64,000 bases of DNA. It comes from Pseudogracilibacillus sp037892545. GTDB lineage: Bacteria; Bacillota; Bacilli; Bacillales; Amphibacillaceae. Position 1 is the first letter of the stretch, and each line of letters begins with the position of its first letter. Location: positions 124,001 to 188,000 of the forward strand of contig NZ_JBBKBG010000002.1 in NCBI RefSeq assembly GCF_037892545.1. The letters run 5' to 3'. Positions 43,810-52,764 of this stretch are shown here, piece after piece. A model generated the notes under the pieces. It worked only from the letters and a program-made list of their open reading frames with translations. It ran no database searches and was not told where the DNA came from. Made by a program: the position numbers and the translations under genes.

Positions 43810-44865
43810 ATGGGAAGGGTAATTTCGGTCCTCGTTATTATATTTGCAAGCGCTATGCTCATCATTAATTTTTATCGGCAACAAGCGCCTGAAGATGTCC
43901 AAAAAGATAGTGAAACGAACGGGAATTTAGAAGTGCATATGGAAGATGCACAGTTTGTTCAAGTGAAAAATGGTCCTTCATATAATCCGGAGAAGGAAGA
44001 AGGTATATTAAAGGTAGAGTTGAAAATAAAAAATAACACCTCCAACACTTTACAGGTCCGTCCAGAATCCGATATCGTTTTATATGATGGGGATAAACAA
44101 ATAGATGCATTACAAAACGTATCGGATCCTTTTTTAAATCGAGAGGTTTATTCATCTAGTTCTCTTATTGCTGGAAAGCAAAAATCATTTATCGTATTAT
44201 TTGCAGTAACATTTGATACGGCATATGAAATGCATATTTCACCAAAAGCGAACTATGGAAATGAAGAAGTGGATGATGTTACGATTCCATTAGATGTTCG
44301 TAATTATATGGATACATATGAACAAATCAATGAGCCAGTTGAAGCATTACAAGCTTATGTAGATGCTGTTTACTTCCAAGAAGACATAGATGTAGAGGAA
44401 AAAATGGATGTACATATTGAAACACTACAAGCGGAGGCAAAAAGTGATTTTCTCTCATTCATTACTTTTAGGCGTTCAGAAAAATTACCAGATAAAATTG
44501 CTGACCGATTTTATGACACGTATATTAATACGTTAAAGAAAGAGGGAGAAGTGAACGGCACGATTATCGCTTATAATGAAAATAATGCAAGTGTTCAATT
44601 AGAATATCGTTTACCATCTTATTCCAAGCTATTAACGGATATGTCTGAAGTTCGGTTAACAGCACGAGAGGAAAAGAATATATCAGAATTAAAAAATGCA
44701 GATGAAGCTACGTGGAAAGAAATAGATGAATTAATCGAAGGAGTACAGATGGAAAGTGGCCAAATAGAAGTTTATTTGATGAAAAAAGATGGTAAATGGG
44801 AGTTTCATCCAAATTACTCCGACGGGGAAAAACAAATTAAACGCATATTTGGTAAAGGTTATTAA
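43810..44865 (+). CDS. DUF5105-like membrane-anchored protein, paralogue 3
   Basis: A 351-residue protein related to the two lipoproteins upstream. It has the same beta domain (VRPESDIVLYDGDKQIDAL) and C-terminal half (KWEFHPNYSDGEKQIKRIF). Unlike them it has no Cys in the signal region; the N-terminal hydrophobic span (about residues 4-20) probably stays as a membrane anchor. TAGGAGTGG precedes the ATG. It is followed by a terminator, which ends the block. Confidence 0.75.
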   Translation: MGRVISVLVIIFASAMLIINFYRQQAPEDVQKDSETNGNLEVHMEDAQFVQVKNGPSYNPEKEEGILKVELKIKNNTSNTLQVRPESDIVLYDGDKQIDALQNVSDPFLNREVYSSSSLIAGKQKSFIVLFAVTFDTAYEMHISPKANYGNEEVDDVTIPLDVRNYMDTYEQINEPVEALQAYVDAVYFQEDIDVEEKMDVHIETLQAEAKSDFLSFITFRRSEKLPDKIADRFYDTYINTLKKEGEVNGTIIAYNENNASVQLEYRLPSYSKLLTDMSEVRLTAREEKNISELKNADEATWKEIDELIEGVQMESGQIEVYLMKKDGKWEFHPNYSDGEKQIKRIFGKGY

Positions 44866-44901
44866 TTAGAAAGCTTAAGGGGAAACCTAGCCAAACAGAA
44901 G

Positions 44902-44941
44902 AAAGACTTTTGGTAAAACATGTTACCGAAGTCTTTTTTTC
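44902..44941 (+). terminator. Terminator after paralogue 3
   Basis: AAAGACTTTTGGTAA pairs with TTACCGAAGTCTTT and is followed by T run. Confidence 0.85.
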
Positions 44942-45097
44942 AATGATCTTTGTCTATTTTTAATGTTTTTGATCCGGTTTGATATCGTCGAGAGTGATGC
45001 AAAGTTTATACAAGTACACCTTGATTACTTTGGTGCTCATACATATGAAAGGAAAGAGAGACTGTGAAGGTGTGTTTCATACAAGATGGTAAAAGAG

Positions 45098-45135
45098 AAA
45101 TCTCTCCGTCGTTTTGTAACGGGAGAGATTTTTTG
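45098..45135. terminator. Terminator hairpin after oxidase operon
   Basis: AAATCTCTCC pairs with GGGAGAGATTT around a loop, and T runs lie on either side. It is 9 bases beyond the stop of the minus-strand operon, so it probably ends it. Confidence 0.65.
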
Positions 45136-45144
45136 TTAAAGCAA

Positions 45145-45702
45145 CTATTCATATTGGGAGTAGTCGATAAATATTGATTGTAATATATAGACCGTTAAAC
45201 TGATAGCGATAATTAAAAATCCCCATCCGAGTGCTATTTGTTCGACAATTAAGTAATTATTACATAGTTGTTCATCGGTGAAAATATAGATAAATCCCAT
45301 AAGAAAATATAAGCCACTTATAAGGGACAAACTAATAGTTTTTCCACGATCTGTTAGTTTACTCCAACTGTCGCGGAGTGGGATACCAACTAAAAATGGC
45401 CAACTTATAAATTTAAATAATTCAACTGATGTACTCATTAATGCTTCATCCATCGTTCGTGGAAATAACCAGTAAATGACGATGATGAAAAAGAGCAACA
45501 TTCCCGGAATCCCATTTTCATTCCATTTATGAAAAAAAGTAGGGAACCACTTTTTAAATTGTGGGTACATAAGCAATCCAGCGATTGCGAGAAATGGCAT
45601 TTGCATATGCATATGAATACTCATAATAGATTCTGTTAACTCGATGACAGGAGGCATCATGAGAAATACATATAAAATGACCCCATAAACAAATTGTTTC
45701 AT
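45145..45702 (-). CDS. Six-span membrane protein of the oxidase operon
   Basis: A 185-residue hydrophobic protein with about six membrane helices. Helix one ends in a Met/His-rich stretch (SIMSIHMHMQMPF), a possible copper ligand set. The start overlaps the end of the SCO gene by 4 bases (ATGA). Its place in the ba3 oxidase operon suggests a role in oxidase assembly or copper delivery, like CtaG, but the family is not recognised with certainty. Confidence 0.6.
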   Translation of the reverse strand: MKQFVYGVILYVFLMMPPVIELTESIMSIHMHMQMPFLAIAGLLMYPQFKKWFPTFFHKWNENGIPGMLLFFIIVIYWLFPRTMDEALMSTSVELFKFISWPFLVGIPLRDSWSKLTDRGKTISLSLISGLYFLMGFIYIFTDEQLCNNYLIVEQIALGWGFLIIAISLTVYILQSIFIDYSQYE

Positions 45703-46346
45703 GATGATTCCCCTCCTTTTTTAGCTGTTGAACGATCGGTTTGCAATAGGTTGTTCACCGTTTCAGCTGCTTCATCTATTTCTGTAAAGTCAAGAACATC
45801 GATTAAAGTTCCTTCACGATCCACCATGTAGAATGCTGAGTTGTGTTGGAAATGTCCATTTTCATCTGGTATGACGATGACACCGAAGGAATCTAATAGG
45901 TTTTGCAATGCTTCTTCATCATTAATTCTCGCCATGCGCCATGTTTCGCCATCACTATGAAAAAATTCACGATAACGCTCTAATACTTCAGGCGTATCGT
46001 TTTTAGGGTCAAAACTAATACTTAAAAAGACGATATCCTCTCCCTTATATGTCTCGGGAATTTGTTTGTATACTTCATACATATTCAGTTCAAGTTGGGG
46101 ACAAACATCGGTACATGCGGTGTAAATAAATGTAATAAAGACATATTTCCCTTTAAATTCATCGAATGAATACGTACGTTTTTTAGAATCCTCTAGTTCA
46201 ACATTCGGGAATGTAGGTTGTTGTTCAATCAGTTTATGTGTACGAGCTGTTTCCGTTGTGAATGCTTGAAACCCATCGATACCGAAGAAAAACAATCCAA
46301 GCCCGAACAATAAAATGACCGTAATCGATATTTTTGTCTGTTTCAT
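45699..46346 (-). CDS. SCO family copper chaperone
   Basis: A 215-residue SCO1/SenC protein with an N-terminal membrane anchor and an outer thioredoxin fold. The copper motif CTDVC (CxxxC) lies in FIYTACTDVCPQLE, and the conserved distal His is seen in the HFQHNSAFYMV region. It delivers copper to the CuA site of the oxidase. GGAGGGAGGAAA upstream supports the ATG at 46346. Confidence 0.9.
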   Translation of the reverse strand: MKQTKISITVILLFGLGLFFFGIDGFQAFTTETARTHKLIEQQPTFPNVELEDSKKRTYSFDEFKGKYVFITFIYTACTDVCPQLELNMYEVYKQIPETYKGEDIVFLSISFDPKNDTPEVLERYREFFHSDGETWRMARINDEEALQNLLDSFGVIVIPDENGHFQHNSAFYMVDREGTLIDVLDFTEIDEAAETVNNLLQTDRSTAKKGGESS

Positions 46347-46403
46347 TTTCCTCCCTCCTGCCATTTAAAATTATATATATACACTGTGTTAGATTACGTT
46401 TCA

Positions 46404-46449
46404 GAAGAAATGTGCGGGAACTTCTGTGAACATCATCGCACATTTCTTC
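46404..46449 (-). other. 13-bp perfect hairpin inside the oxidase operon
   Basis: GAAGAAATGTGCG (46404-46416) pairs exactly with CGCACATTTCTTC (46437-46449) in the gap between the oxidase subunit I and SCO genes. No T run follows on the minus strand, so it is probably an mRNA processing or stability hairpin or a weak attenuator. Confidence 0.6.
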
Positions 46450-46493
46450 ATGTATGGTGTTAGTAATGTTTCCATCTCTCATTAAATGCCATA

Positions 46494-48185
46494 TTACCAA
46501 GTTTTAAATGGGGGAGATCCAGGCGGTGCATTGACGATTAAGTCGACTAATGGAATCACATATCCCATCGATATGACAATGACCATAATTAAAACCCATA
46601 AGCTCCAACGTTCTGTCCATTTTGGTGTAGCTGGTGCATCTTCCTCCACCTCGGCAATAGGAAATTCTGTTTCTCCTTTTGGTGCTTTAAACATTAAATG
46701 GAAAACGATGTAAACAACTAGACATACTGAAATGAGTAATAAGGTTCCACCGATAGCGATAAGTATATAGTAAGGATTCCAACCCGCTGCTTGTAAACTC
46801 TCAAAGTAATCAGTGAATGCCGTACGACGTGGTGCACCGAATAAACCAACTGTGTGCATTGCGCCTGACATAATGAGCATTCCGACGCTCCATAAGACTA
46901 CTTGGATGATTGCTAATTTATTCATCGTGTTCGTCATGACACGTTTCGATAAATGTGGGACAATCCAGTAAGCGATACCGAAAAATGTTAATGCTACTGA
47001 AACTCCCACTGTAATATGAAAGTGTCCTGTAATAAATAAAGTATTATGAACGACTTGGTTTAATTGGAAGTTTGTTTGAGCAATTCCACCTGCACCACCA
47101 GGAATGAATGCAACCATCGCGATAAATGGTGCAAGAAAACGAACATCTTTCCAAGGTAACATTTTTACCCAGCCGAATAATCCTTTAGCACCTTTCTTAC
47201 GTCCAGTACGTTCAAATGTTGCGAACATCGCAAATGCAGTCATTAAGGAAGGGAAACCAATGGCTAAACTCATAAATACGTGTAAATATTTTAATCCTTC
47301 TGTAAAACCTGGATCGACGATTTGATGGTGAAATCCACCAGGTATATTTAAAATGACAAGTAAAAATACGACCATTCTTGCGAGTGTGTCACTAAACTGG
47401 CGACCGCCGATGATTTTTGGCACTGCTACATACCATGCAGATACAGCGGTTAAATACCAAACATTTACGAGTGTATGACCGAAGCTCCAAAATAGTGTAC
47501 GACTTAACATTACGTTAATCGTTTCTGTCCAACCAAGTGCCCAAGGTATTAACATAAATACTTCCACCGTCACTCCGATTGTACCGCCGAATAAGAGAAT
47601 GAAGATACCTGTTGCAAAATAGGCGAATAATGGAATATGTTGACCTTTATGATTTTTTCTCCAATGTGCGACATTGATGAATACACCAAATGCAGCAGTC
47701 CATAACCCTAAGACGATAAAAACGAGTCCAATATAAAATGCAGGCGATGCGGCCATTGGTGGATAAAATGTATATAAGACGGAAGCTTCTCCAATGACGA
47801 TTTGGGAGGTAGTGAGAATCGTCCCAAATGTAATGAGACCAAATGACGTCCACCCCATTTTACGTACTTTCGGTAAAAGTCCCCCTAAAACATGTGATAC
47901 CCCTCCGTATAAGTAACCGATTAAAAATGCCCCAGTAAAGACGACGATTAAAATAAAACCGTGTGTTGTTAATGTTTGATAATAATCAAACCAAGTCGGC
48001 ATGGTGATAAGTCCTGCACGTTCAAGCCCTTGTAATAATCCTAAAATTCCACCGATTAAAAGAGCGATAAATGATACGGCAAAAAATGTTAACGACAATG
48101 TTGAATCTTGCTTATTCGTACCTAAAAATTTATGTTCACCAGTCACTGGTGTATGAGCATGTAATTTCTTTGCTGGAAGTCCCAT
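46494..48185 (-). CDS. cbaA: ba3-type cytochrome c oxidase subunit I
   Basis: A 563-residue catalytic subunit of a heme-copper oxidase of the b(o/a)3 type, with about 13 membrane helices. Heme and copper ligands are visible: His of TTHGF, the WSFGHTLVNVWY segment (CuB His and crosslinked Tyr) and HTLFITGHFHITVG (CuB and heme a3 His). It reduces O2 to water and pumps protons with high oxygen affinity. GGAGGAAG precedes the ATG. CbaB and the small subunit lie upstream in the same operon. Confidence 0.92.
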   Translation of the reverse strand: MGLPAKKLHAHTPVTGEHKFLGTNKQDSTLSLTFFAVSFIALLIGGILGLLQGLERAGLITMPTWFDYYQTLTTHGFILIVVFTGAFLIGYLYGGVSHVLGGLLPKVRKMGWTSFGLITFGTILTTSQIVIGEASVLYTFYPPMAASPAFYIGLVFIVLGLWTAAFGVFINVAHWRKNHKGQHIPLFAYFATGIFILLFGGTIGVTVEVFMLIPWALGWTETINVMLSRTLFWSFGHTLVNVWYLTAVSAWYVAVPKIIGGRQFSDTLARMVVFLLVILNIPGGFHHQIVDPGFTEGLKYLHVFMSLAIGFPSLMTAFAMFATFERTGRKKGAKGLFGWVKMLPWKDVRFLAPFIAMVAFIPGGAGGIAQTNFQLNQVVHNTLFITGHFHITVGVSVALTFFGIAYWIVPHLSKRVMTNTMNKLAIIQVVLWSVGMLIMSGAMHTVGLFGAPRRTAFTDYFESLQAAGWNPYYILIAIGGTLLLISVCLVVYIVFHLMFKAPKGETEFPIAEVEEDAPATPKWTERWSLWVLIMVIVISMGYVIPLVDLIVNAPPGSPPFKTW

Positions 48186-48207
48186 TATACTTCCTCCTTT
48201 CTAAGTT

Positions 48208-48675
48208 TTATTCGACGATAATAGTACCGCTCATCATTTGGTGACCTGCTCCACAATATTCGTTACATAACATGAGGAACTCACCAGATTCATTAAATGT
48301 ATGGGAGATTTTTTGAATATGTCCAGGTGGAACCATTGCATTAATATTTGTATCAACGACTTGAATACTATGAACGACATCTTTGGAAGTCATAATAAAG
48401 TTGACCTTTGCTCCTTTTGGAACGACAATTTCACCAGGATCGAAACTGAATGTTTGCAATGTCATGACGACATCATACTCATTTTCACCGACTTTATAGA
48501 TGCCTGGTTCATCGAATGGTGCCGTTTCGGATACTTTTTGTGGGTCAATTGTTTCCTTACCACTTGGCGGTCCCCAGCCTAATGCGAAAGTTTGATAACC
48601 AGTCACCAGCATAGAACCGATAATGATAATGGAAGCAATCGTTAAAAAAATTTCTTCAAATCGATGCATTTTCAT
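48208..48675 (-). CDS. cbaB: ba3-type cytochrome c oxidase subunit II
   Basis: A 155-residue subunit with one N-terminal membrane helix and an outer cupredoxin domain. The CuA site is CNEYCGAGHQMM near the C terminus, with an upstream His. It accepts electrons from cytochrome c and passes them to subunit I. AAGGAGG lies upstream. Confidence 0.92.
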   Translation of the reverse strand: MKMHRFEEIFLTIASIIIIGSMLVTGYQTFALGWGPPSGKETIDPQKVSETAPFDEPGIYKVGENEYDVVMTLQTFSFDPGEIVVPKGAKVNFIMTSKDVVHSIQVVDTNINAMVPPGHIQKISHTFNESGEFLMLCNEYCGAGHQMMSGTIIVE

Positions 48676-48690
48676 TTTCTTTTCCTCCTT

Positions 48691-48828
48691 TTATAATCGT
48701 GTTATATAGAAATAAAATAAGATCATGATGAAACTTAATATACCTCCTCCAACGAAGACAATAGTTGAAAATAATGTGCCACGTAGAGATTGTTCATGTT
48801 TATTTTCTTGTGTTTTTGTATCTTTCAT
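48691..48828 (-). CDS. Cytochrome oxidase small subunit IIA (CbaD-like)
   Basis: A 45-residue protein with a charged N terminus and one membrane helix. It lies 15 bases upstream of subunit II and is the first gene of the operon. Small single-helix subunits of this kind (subunit IIa) are known in ba3 oxidases. GGAGTT lies upstream of the ATG at 48828. Confidence 0.7.
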   Translation of the reverse strand: MKDTKTQENKHEQSLRGTLFSTIVFVGGGILSFIMILFYFYITRL

Positions 48829-48860
48829 AATGAACTCCTCCTTTTGTTTATGTTACATTC

Positions 48861-48903
48861 ATTTTATAATGGAATAAGAAGCTACTTAGTGATTTGTATC
48901 ACT
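48861..48903. promoter_or_regulatory. Crp/Fnr-type operator at -41.5 of the oxidase promoter
   Basis: AGTGATTTGTATCACT (48888-48903) is a perfect 16-bp palindrome of the Crp/Fnr type. On the minus strand the -10 TAAAAT (48866-48861) puts +1 near 48854, so the dyad centre is at -41.5, the class II activator position. The regulator is encoded divergently from this region. Confidence 0.65.
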
Positions 48904-48972
48904 ATGTCGCTGTGATACGTGCCACATAATAGAATGGAAATTCACATAAATGTCAAAGAAAGGGAAGAAAAT

Positions 48973-49680
48973 ATGATAGAGAGAAATAAACAAGGACTCG
49001 TCCCGTATTTAAAAAAGATTCACCTTTTTAGTCATATGGATGAATCCTCTTTAGAACAACTAGCATTTTGGATGAATATTCGTACGATGCGAAAAGGAAC
49101 TCACGTATTTTTCAAAGATGATCCGATGCTACAATTATTTTTTATCGTGCAAGGAAAAGTAAAAATTTATGAGATGGACGTTTCTGGAAGGGAACAAATT
49201 ATTAATATTTTAAAAGAAGGTGAGATGTTTCCGCACCGCGGTATGTTTGAAGAACAACAGGACTATCCTGCAAATGCGGTTATTTACGAAGAAGCACAGA
49301 TCTTAACGATAAGTAAAGATGAATTTAGCAATATGTTATTGCAATTTCCAAGTATCGCAATTGAAATGTTAAAAATGCAAAACAAATTAATCGATGATTT
49401 ACATGTTCGTTTAAATGAAAAAATGATGCATGATGCAAGAGAACAAATTATAAAATTATTGCTTCGTCTGACACAATCACATGGGGTTGATTTAGGGGAT
49501 AACCATTATAAATTAACGACTGCATTTACGAACCAAGAATTAGCGAATATGATTGGAACAAGTAGGGAGACAATTAGTCGAACATTAACGAATTTTAAAA
49601 AGAAGAAATATATTTATGAATCCGATGATGGACATTTAGTCATAGATTTTCATCTCATTCATGAAGAAGTTTTGTATTAA
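48973..49680 (+). CDS. Crp/Fnr family transcription regulator
   Basis: A 235-residue protein with an N-terminal cyclic-nucleotide-type beta-barrel (about 15-130) and a C-terminal winged helix (TNQELANMIGTSRETISRTL). No Cys cluster is present at the N terminus, so it is not an iron-sulfur FNR. The frame begins at 48919 but GGGAAGAA and the family length favour the ATG at 48973. It is divergent from the oxidase operon and a Crp/Fnr-type dyad lies between, so it is the likely regulator of the oxidase. Confidence 0.85.
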   Translation: MIERNKQGLVPYLKKIHLFSHMDESSLEQLAFWMNIRTMRKGTHVFFKDDPMLQLFFIVQGKVKIYEMDVSGREQIINILKEGEMFPHRGMFEEQQDYPANAVIYEEAQILTISKDEFSNMLLQFPSIAIEMLKMQNKLIDDLHVRLNEKMMHDAREQIIKLLLRLTQSHGVDLGDNHYKLTTAFTNQELANMIGTSRETISRTLTNFKKKKYIYESDDGHLVIDFHLIHEEVLY

Positions 49681-49690
49681 AGGGAGTTTG

Positions 49691-50656
49691 ATGAAGGTGG
49701 TACATGTAACCGCAATAGGAGAAATTTTAATTGATTTTACGCCAGTGCCTAATGCAGACGCCCCCACATATGTGCAACATGTCGGTGGAGCCCCTGCAAA
49801 CGTACTTGCGGTTTTATCTAAATTAGGAAAAGAAACAGCATTTATAGGAAAGGTCGGGGTAGATAATTTTGGCGTATATATTCGTCGTACACTTAATGAA
49901 TTTCGAATTGATACGTCACAGTTAGTGGAAACAGAAACAGCACATACGACAATTACGTTCGTTCATTTAGACGAAACAGGAGATCGTAGTTTTACATTTT
50001 ATCGAGCATTAGGGGCGGATACACTGCTTTCGGTAGAAGAGATAGACGAAGTGAGCATTCGAAATACAGAAATATTTCATTTCGGTTCGATATCCTTAAC
50101 ACATGACACTTGTTGTGAAGCGACGTTTCAGGCAGTAAAAATTGCTAAAGATGCTGGGGCATTGCTTAGTTTTGATATGAATCTTCGTGAAGATGTGTGG
50201 GACGATGTAGATATGGCACGAGCACGGATGAAAAAGGCGCTTACTTATGTCGATGTCGTGAAATTTTCGGAAGAAGAAATAACTTTTTTAACCGGTGAAA
50301 CAGATGTAGAGAAAGGTGCTGCTAAAATAAGAGAAACTTATCGTATACCGTATATTTTTGTCACATTAGGAGCGGCTGGTTGTTATTATATGTGGCATGA
50401 TTTCTCTGGCTATGTTTCTTCCTATACAGTGTATACCATTGATACGACCGGTGCGGGAGACGCATTTATGGGAAGTATTTTATATGGCATATTGCAAACC
50501 GACACGTTATCAACATTATCTGTCCGAGAAGTAGAAGAGGTGATCACCTTTGCAAATGCTGTTGCAGCATTAACGACGACAAAGCTGGGCGCCTTTAAGA
50601 GCTTTCCGAAACTAGAAGAAGTTCAAGAGTTTATTCGAAAAAATAGATCGCTGTAG
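49691..50656 (+). CDS. PfkB family carbohydrate kinase (fructokinase-like)
   Basis: A 321-residue sugar kinase of the PfkB/ribokinase fold. The first motif is GGAPANVLAVLSKLG (about 27-41), the second the ATP/Mg motif DTTGAGDAFMG near residue 248, with Asp as catalytic base. Fructokinase (ScrK) is the closest type by layout. AAGGGAG lies 4 bases before the ATG; the frame extends to 49661 within the preceding regulator gene. Confidence 0.85.
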   Translation: MKVVHVTAIGEILIDFTPVPNADAPTYVQHVGGAPANVLAVLSKLGKETAFIGKVGVDNFGVYIRRTLNEFRIDTSQLVETETAHTTITFVHLDETGDRSFTFYRALGADTLLSVEEIDEVSIRNTEIFHFGSISLTHDTCCEATFQAVKIAKDAGALLSFDMNLREDVWDDVDMARARMKKALTYVDVVKFSEEEITFLTGETDVEKGAAKIRETYRIPYIFVTLGAAGCYYMWHDFSGYVSSYTVYTIDTTGAGDAFMGSILYGILQTDTLSTLSVREVEEVITFANAVAALTTTKLGAFKSFPKLEEVQEFIRKNRSL

Positions 50657-50838
50657 CACTATGTTTGTATGTGAAAGATGTTGCCCGTTTATACGATATG
50701 TGTGATTTATTCAATTTGTTGTATGTACCTACATAGAAATCAAAATTCTTGCACTGTATGTTCATTTATAAGAAAATGTATCATTGTGGGATTTTTTCAC
50801 AAAGTATAAGACACATCGTAATAGTAGGAGTGTATTTT

Positions 50839-51696
50839 TTGAACAATATAGTTAAAGGTATCATACTAATGTTAATTTCATCGATTGGATTTTCTATCAT
50901 GACCCTTTTTGTAAAATTGGCTGGGGATCTTCCATCGATTCAAAAAACATTTTTCCGTAATTTCGTATCCGCCATTATCGCATTTTTATTCGTTATATAT
51001 AATAAAGAATCTCTCTTCGGTAAAAAGGAAAACCAACTAGTTTTGCTTGGTCGATCGATATTTGGAACGATTGGAATTATTTTCCTCTTTTATGCAATTG
51101 ATCATTTAGTTATGTCTGATGCAGATATGTTAAATAAATTAAGTCCGTTTCTCGTGATCATTTTTTCAGCAATATTTTTAAAGGAACGTGTTCTACCATT
51201 TCAAATTGTGACAATTGTATTTGCATTTATCGGCATGCTATTCATTGTAAAACCATCATTTTCTATCGATATCGTACCGTATGGTGTTGGAATATTATCA
51301 GCTATTTTCGCTGCGGCAGCCTATACATTGTTACGTGTGCTCGGAAATCGGGAAAAGTTTTATACGGTCGTCTTTTATTTTTCTTTTTTCTCAACGGTTG
51401 TTTTATTACCGTTTCTTATATTTTATTATGAACCGATGACAACGAAACAATTAACCTATTTATTACTAGCAGGATTTTTTGCAACCATTGGACAGTTTGG
51501 AATTACACTTGCGTACAAATTTGCTCCGGCAAAAGATATATCTATTTTTACGTATTCAACGGTTATTTTCACAACCATTTTAAGTTTTACCGTTTTTGGT
51601 CAAGGACCTGACATATATAGTTTAGTCGGATATGTCATCATATTAAGTTCCATGGTTTATATGTTCTTAAAGGGAAGAAAAGTGACAACCACATAA
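50839..51696 (+). CDS. EamA/DMT family transporter
   Basis: A 285-residue membrane protein with ten helices in two EamA repeats (drug/metabolite transporter superfamily). TAGGAG lies eight bases from a TTG at 50839; the frame is open from 50749 but lacks a ribosome site there. The substrate is unknown. Confidence 0.8.
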   Translation: MNNIVKGIILMLISSIGFSIMTLFVKLAGDLPSIQKTFFRNFVSAIIAFLFVIYNKESLFGKKENQLVLLGRSIFGTIGIIFLFYAIDHLVMSDADMLNKLSPFLVIIFSAIFLKERVLPFQIVTIVFAFIGMLFIVKPSFSIDIVPYGVGILSAIFAAAAYTLLRVLGNREKFYTVVFYFSFFSTVVLLPFLIFYYEPMTTKQLTYLLLAGFFATIGQFGITLAYKFAPAKDISIFTYSTVIFTTILSFTVFGQGPDIYSLVGYVIILSSMVYMFLKGRKVTTT

Positions 51697-51700
51697 GACG

Positions 51701-51736
51701 TGCATACATCTTATTTGATGTGTGCATTTTCTTTTC
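51701..51736 (+). terminator. Terminator after EamA gene
   Basis: TGCATACATC pairs with GATGTGTGCA and is followed by TTTTCTTTT. Confidence 0.7.
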
Positions 51737-51771
51737 TAGATATAATGAACGGAGAGAGAAGGGATAGACAG

Positions 51772-52698
51772 ATGGACTTATTTTTCAGTATATTAATGGA
51801 AGTAATCGCACCAGTATTTATCCTTATTGGCATGGGAATCTTTTTACACCGTATATTTCATTTTGATTTAAAAACGTTATCCAAAATTACGACGTATTAT
51901 TTATTACCGGTTGTCGCATTCGTGAATTTATATGAAAGTAATATAGATAAAACAATCTTTTTAGAAATATTAAAATTTCAACTTATTTTTAGTATTATAT
52001 TAATGGTGTATGGTGCAATAATGGCGAAAATATTGAAACTAGATCGTGGAATGACGGCGAATTTTAAAAATAGTGTCGTCTTGATGAATTCGGGGAATTT
52101 CGGGCTCCCTGTTAGCCAATTAGTATTCGCGAGTAATCCAGTAGGTGTAACGATTCAAATTGTCGTCATGACGATTCAAACGTTTATTACCCATACTTAT
52201 GGTTTACTAAATACCGTTAGTGCAAAATATGATAAGTCTAACATTTCCCGTGAAATATTAAAAAATCCTATTTTATATGCCTTATTCCTTGGATTTTTAT
52301 TTAATACATATGACATTCCAATTCCGACATTTATTTGGATTCCTTTAGAAGGGGTTAATGCATCCTTTTTACCAATTGCTTTGTTAGCATTAGGTGCACA
52401 AGTAGCTTTTATGAGCCTTAAAATGATGAATTGGACATTATTATTAAGTTGTATTAGTAGATTGCTTGTAGCCCCAGCGCTAGCATTAGCACTTATTTAT
52501 ATCCTCGGCCTTGACGGTGTCACCGCACAAGGATTATTAATTGCTAGTTCTTTTCCAGCATCCCGAAATAGTGCACAAATGGCGTTGGAATATGATGTAT
52601 ACCCTGAATTCGCAGGACAAACAGTTCTGATTACGACGTTCTTTAGTGTCATTACTGTAACGGGTGTCATTTATGTATCGCAATTATTATTTGGATAA
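51772..52698 (+). CDS. AEC family transporter
   Basis: A 308-residue carrier of the auxin efflux carrier (AEC) family with about ten helices in two halves; the first has NSGNFGLPV (about 100), a conserved crossover motif, and the second has ASSFPASRNSAQMA. Substrates in bacteria include malate and other organic acids. AAGGGA is placed for the ATG at 51772, and the longer frame to 51700 overlaps the preceding terminator. Confidence 0.8.
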   Translation: MDLFFSILMEVIAPVFILIGMGIFLHRIFHFDLKTLSKITTYYLLPVVAFVNLYESNIDKTIFLEILKFQLIFSIILMVYGAIMAKILKLDRGMTANFKNSVVLMNSGNFGLPVSQLVFASNPVGVTIQIVVMTIQTFITHTYGLLNTVSAKYDKSNISREILKNPILYALFLGFLFNTYDIPIPTFIWIPLEGVNASFLPIALLALGAQVAFMSLKMMNWTLLLSCISRLLVAPALALALIYILGLDGVTAQGLLIASSFPASRNSAQMALEYDVYPEFAGQTVLITTFFSVITVTGVIYVSQLLFG

Positions 52699-52764
52699 AC
52701 ATTGCAATAGTAGTAATATTTCTTTACGATTATAGATAATGAGAGAGAAAAAGGAGACAGCACG

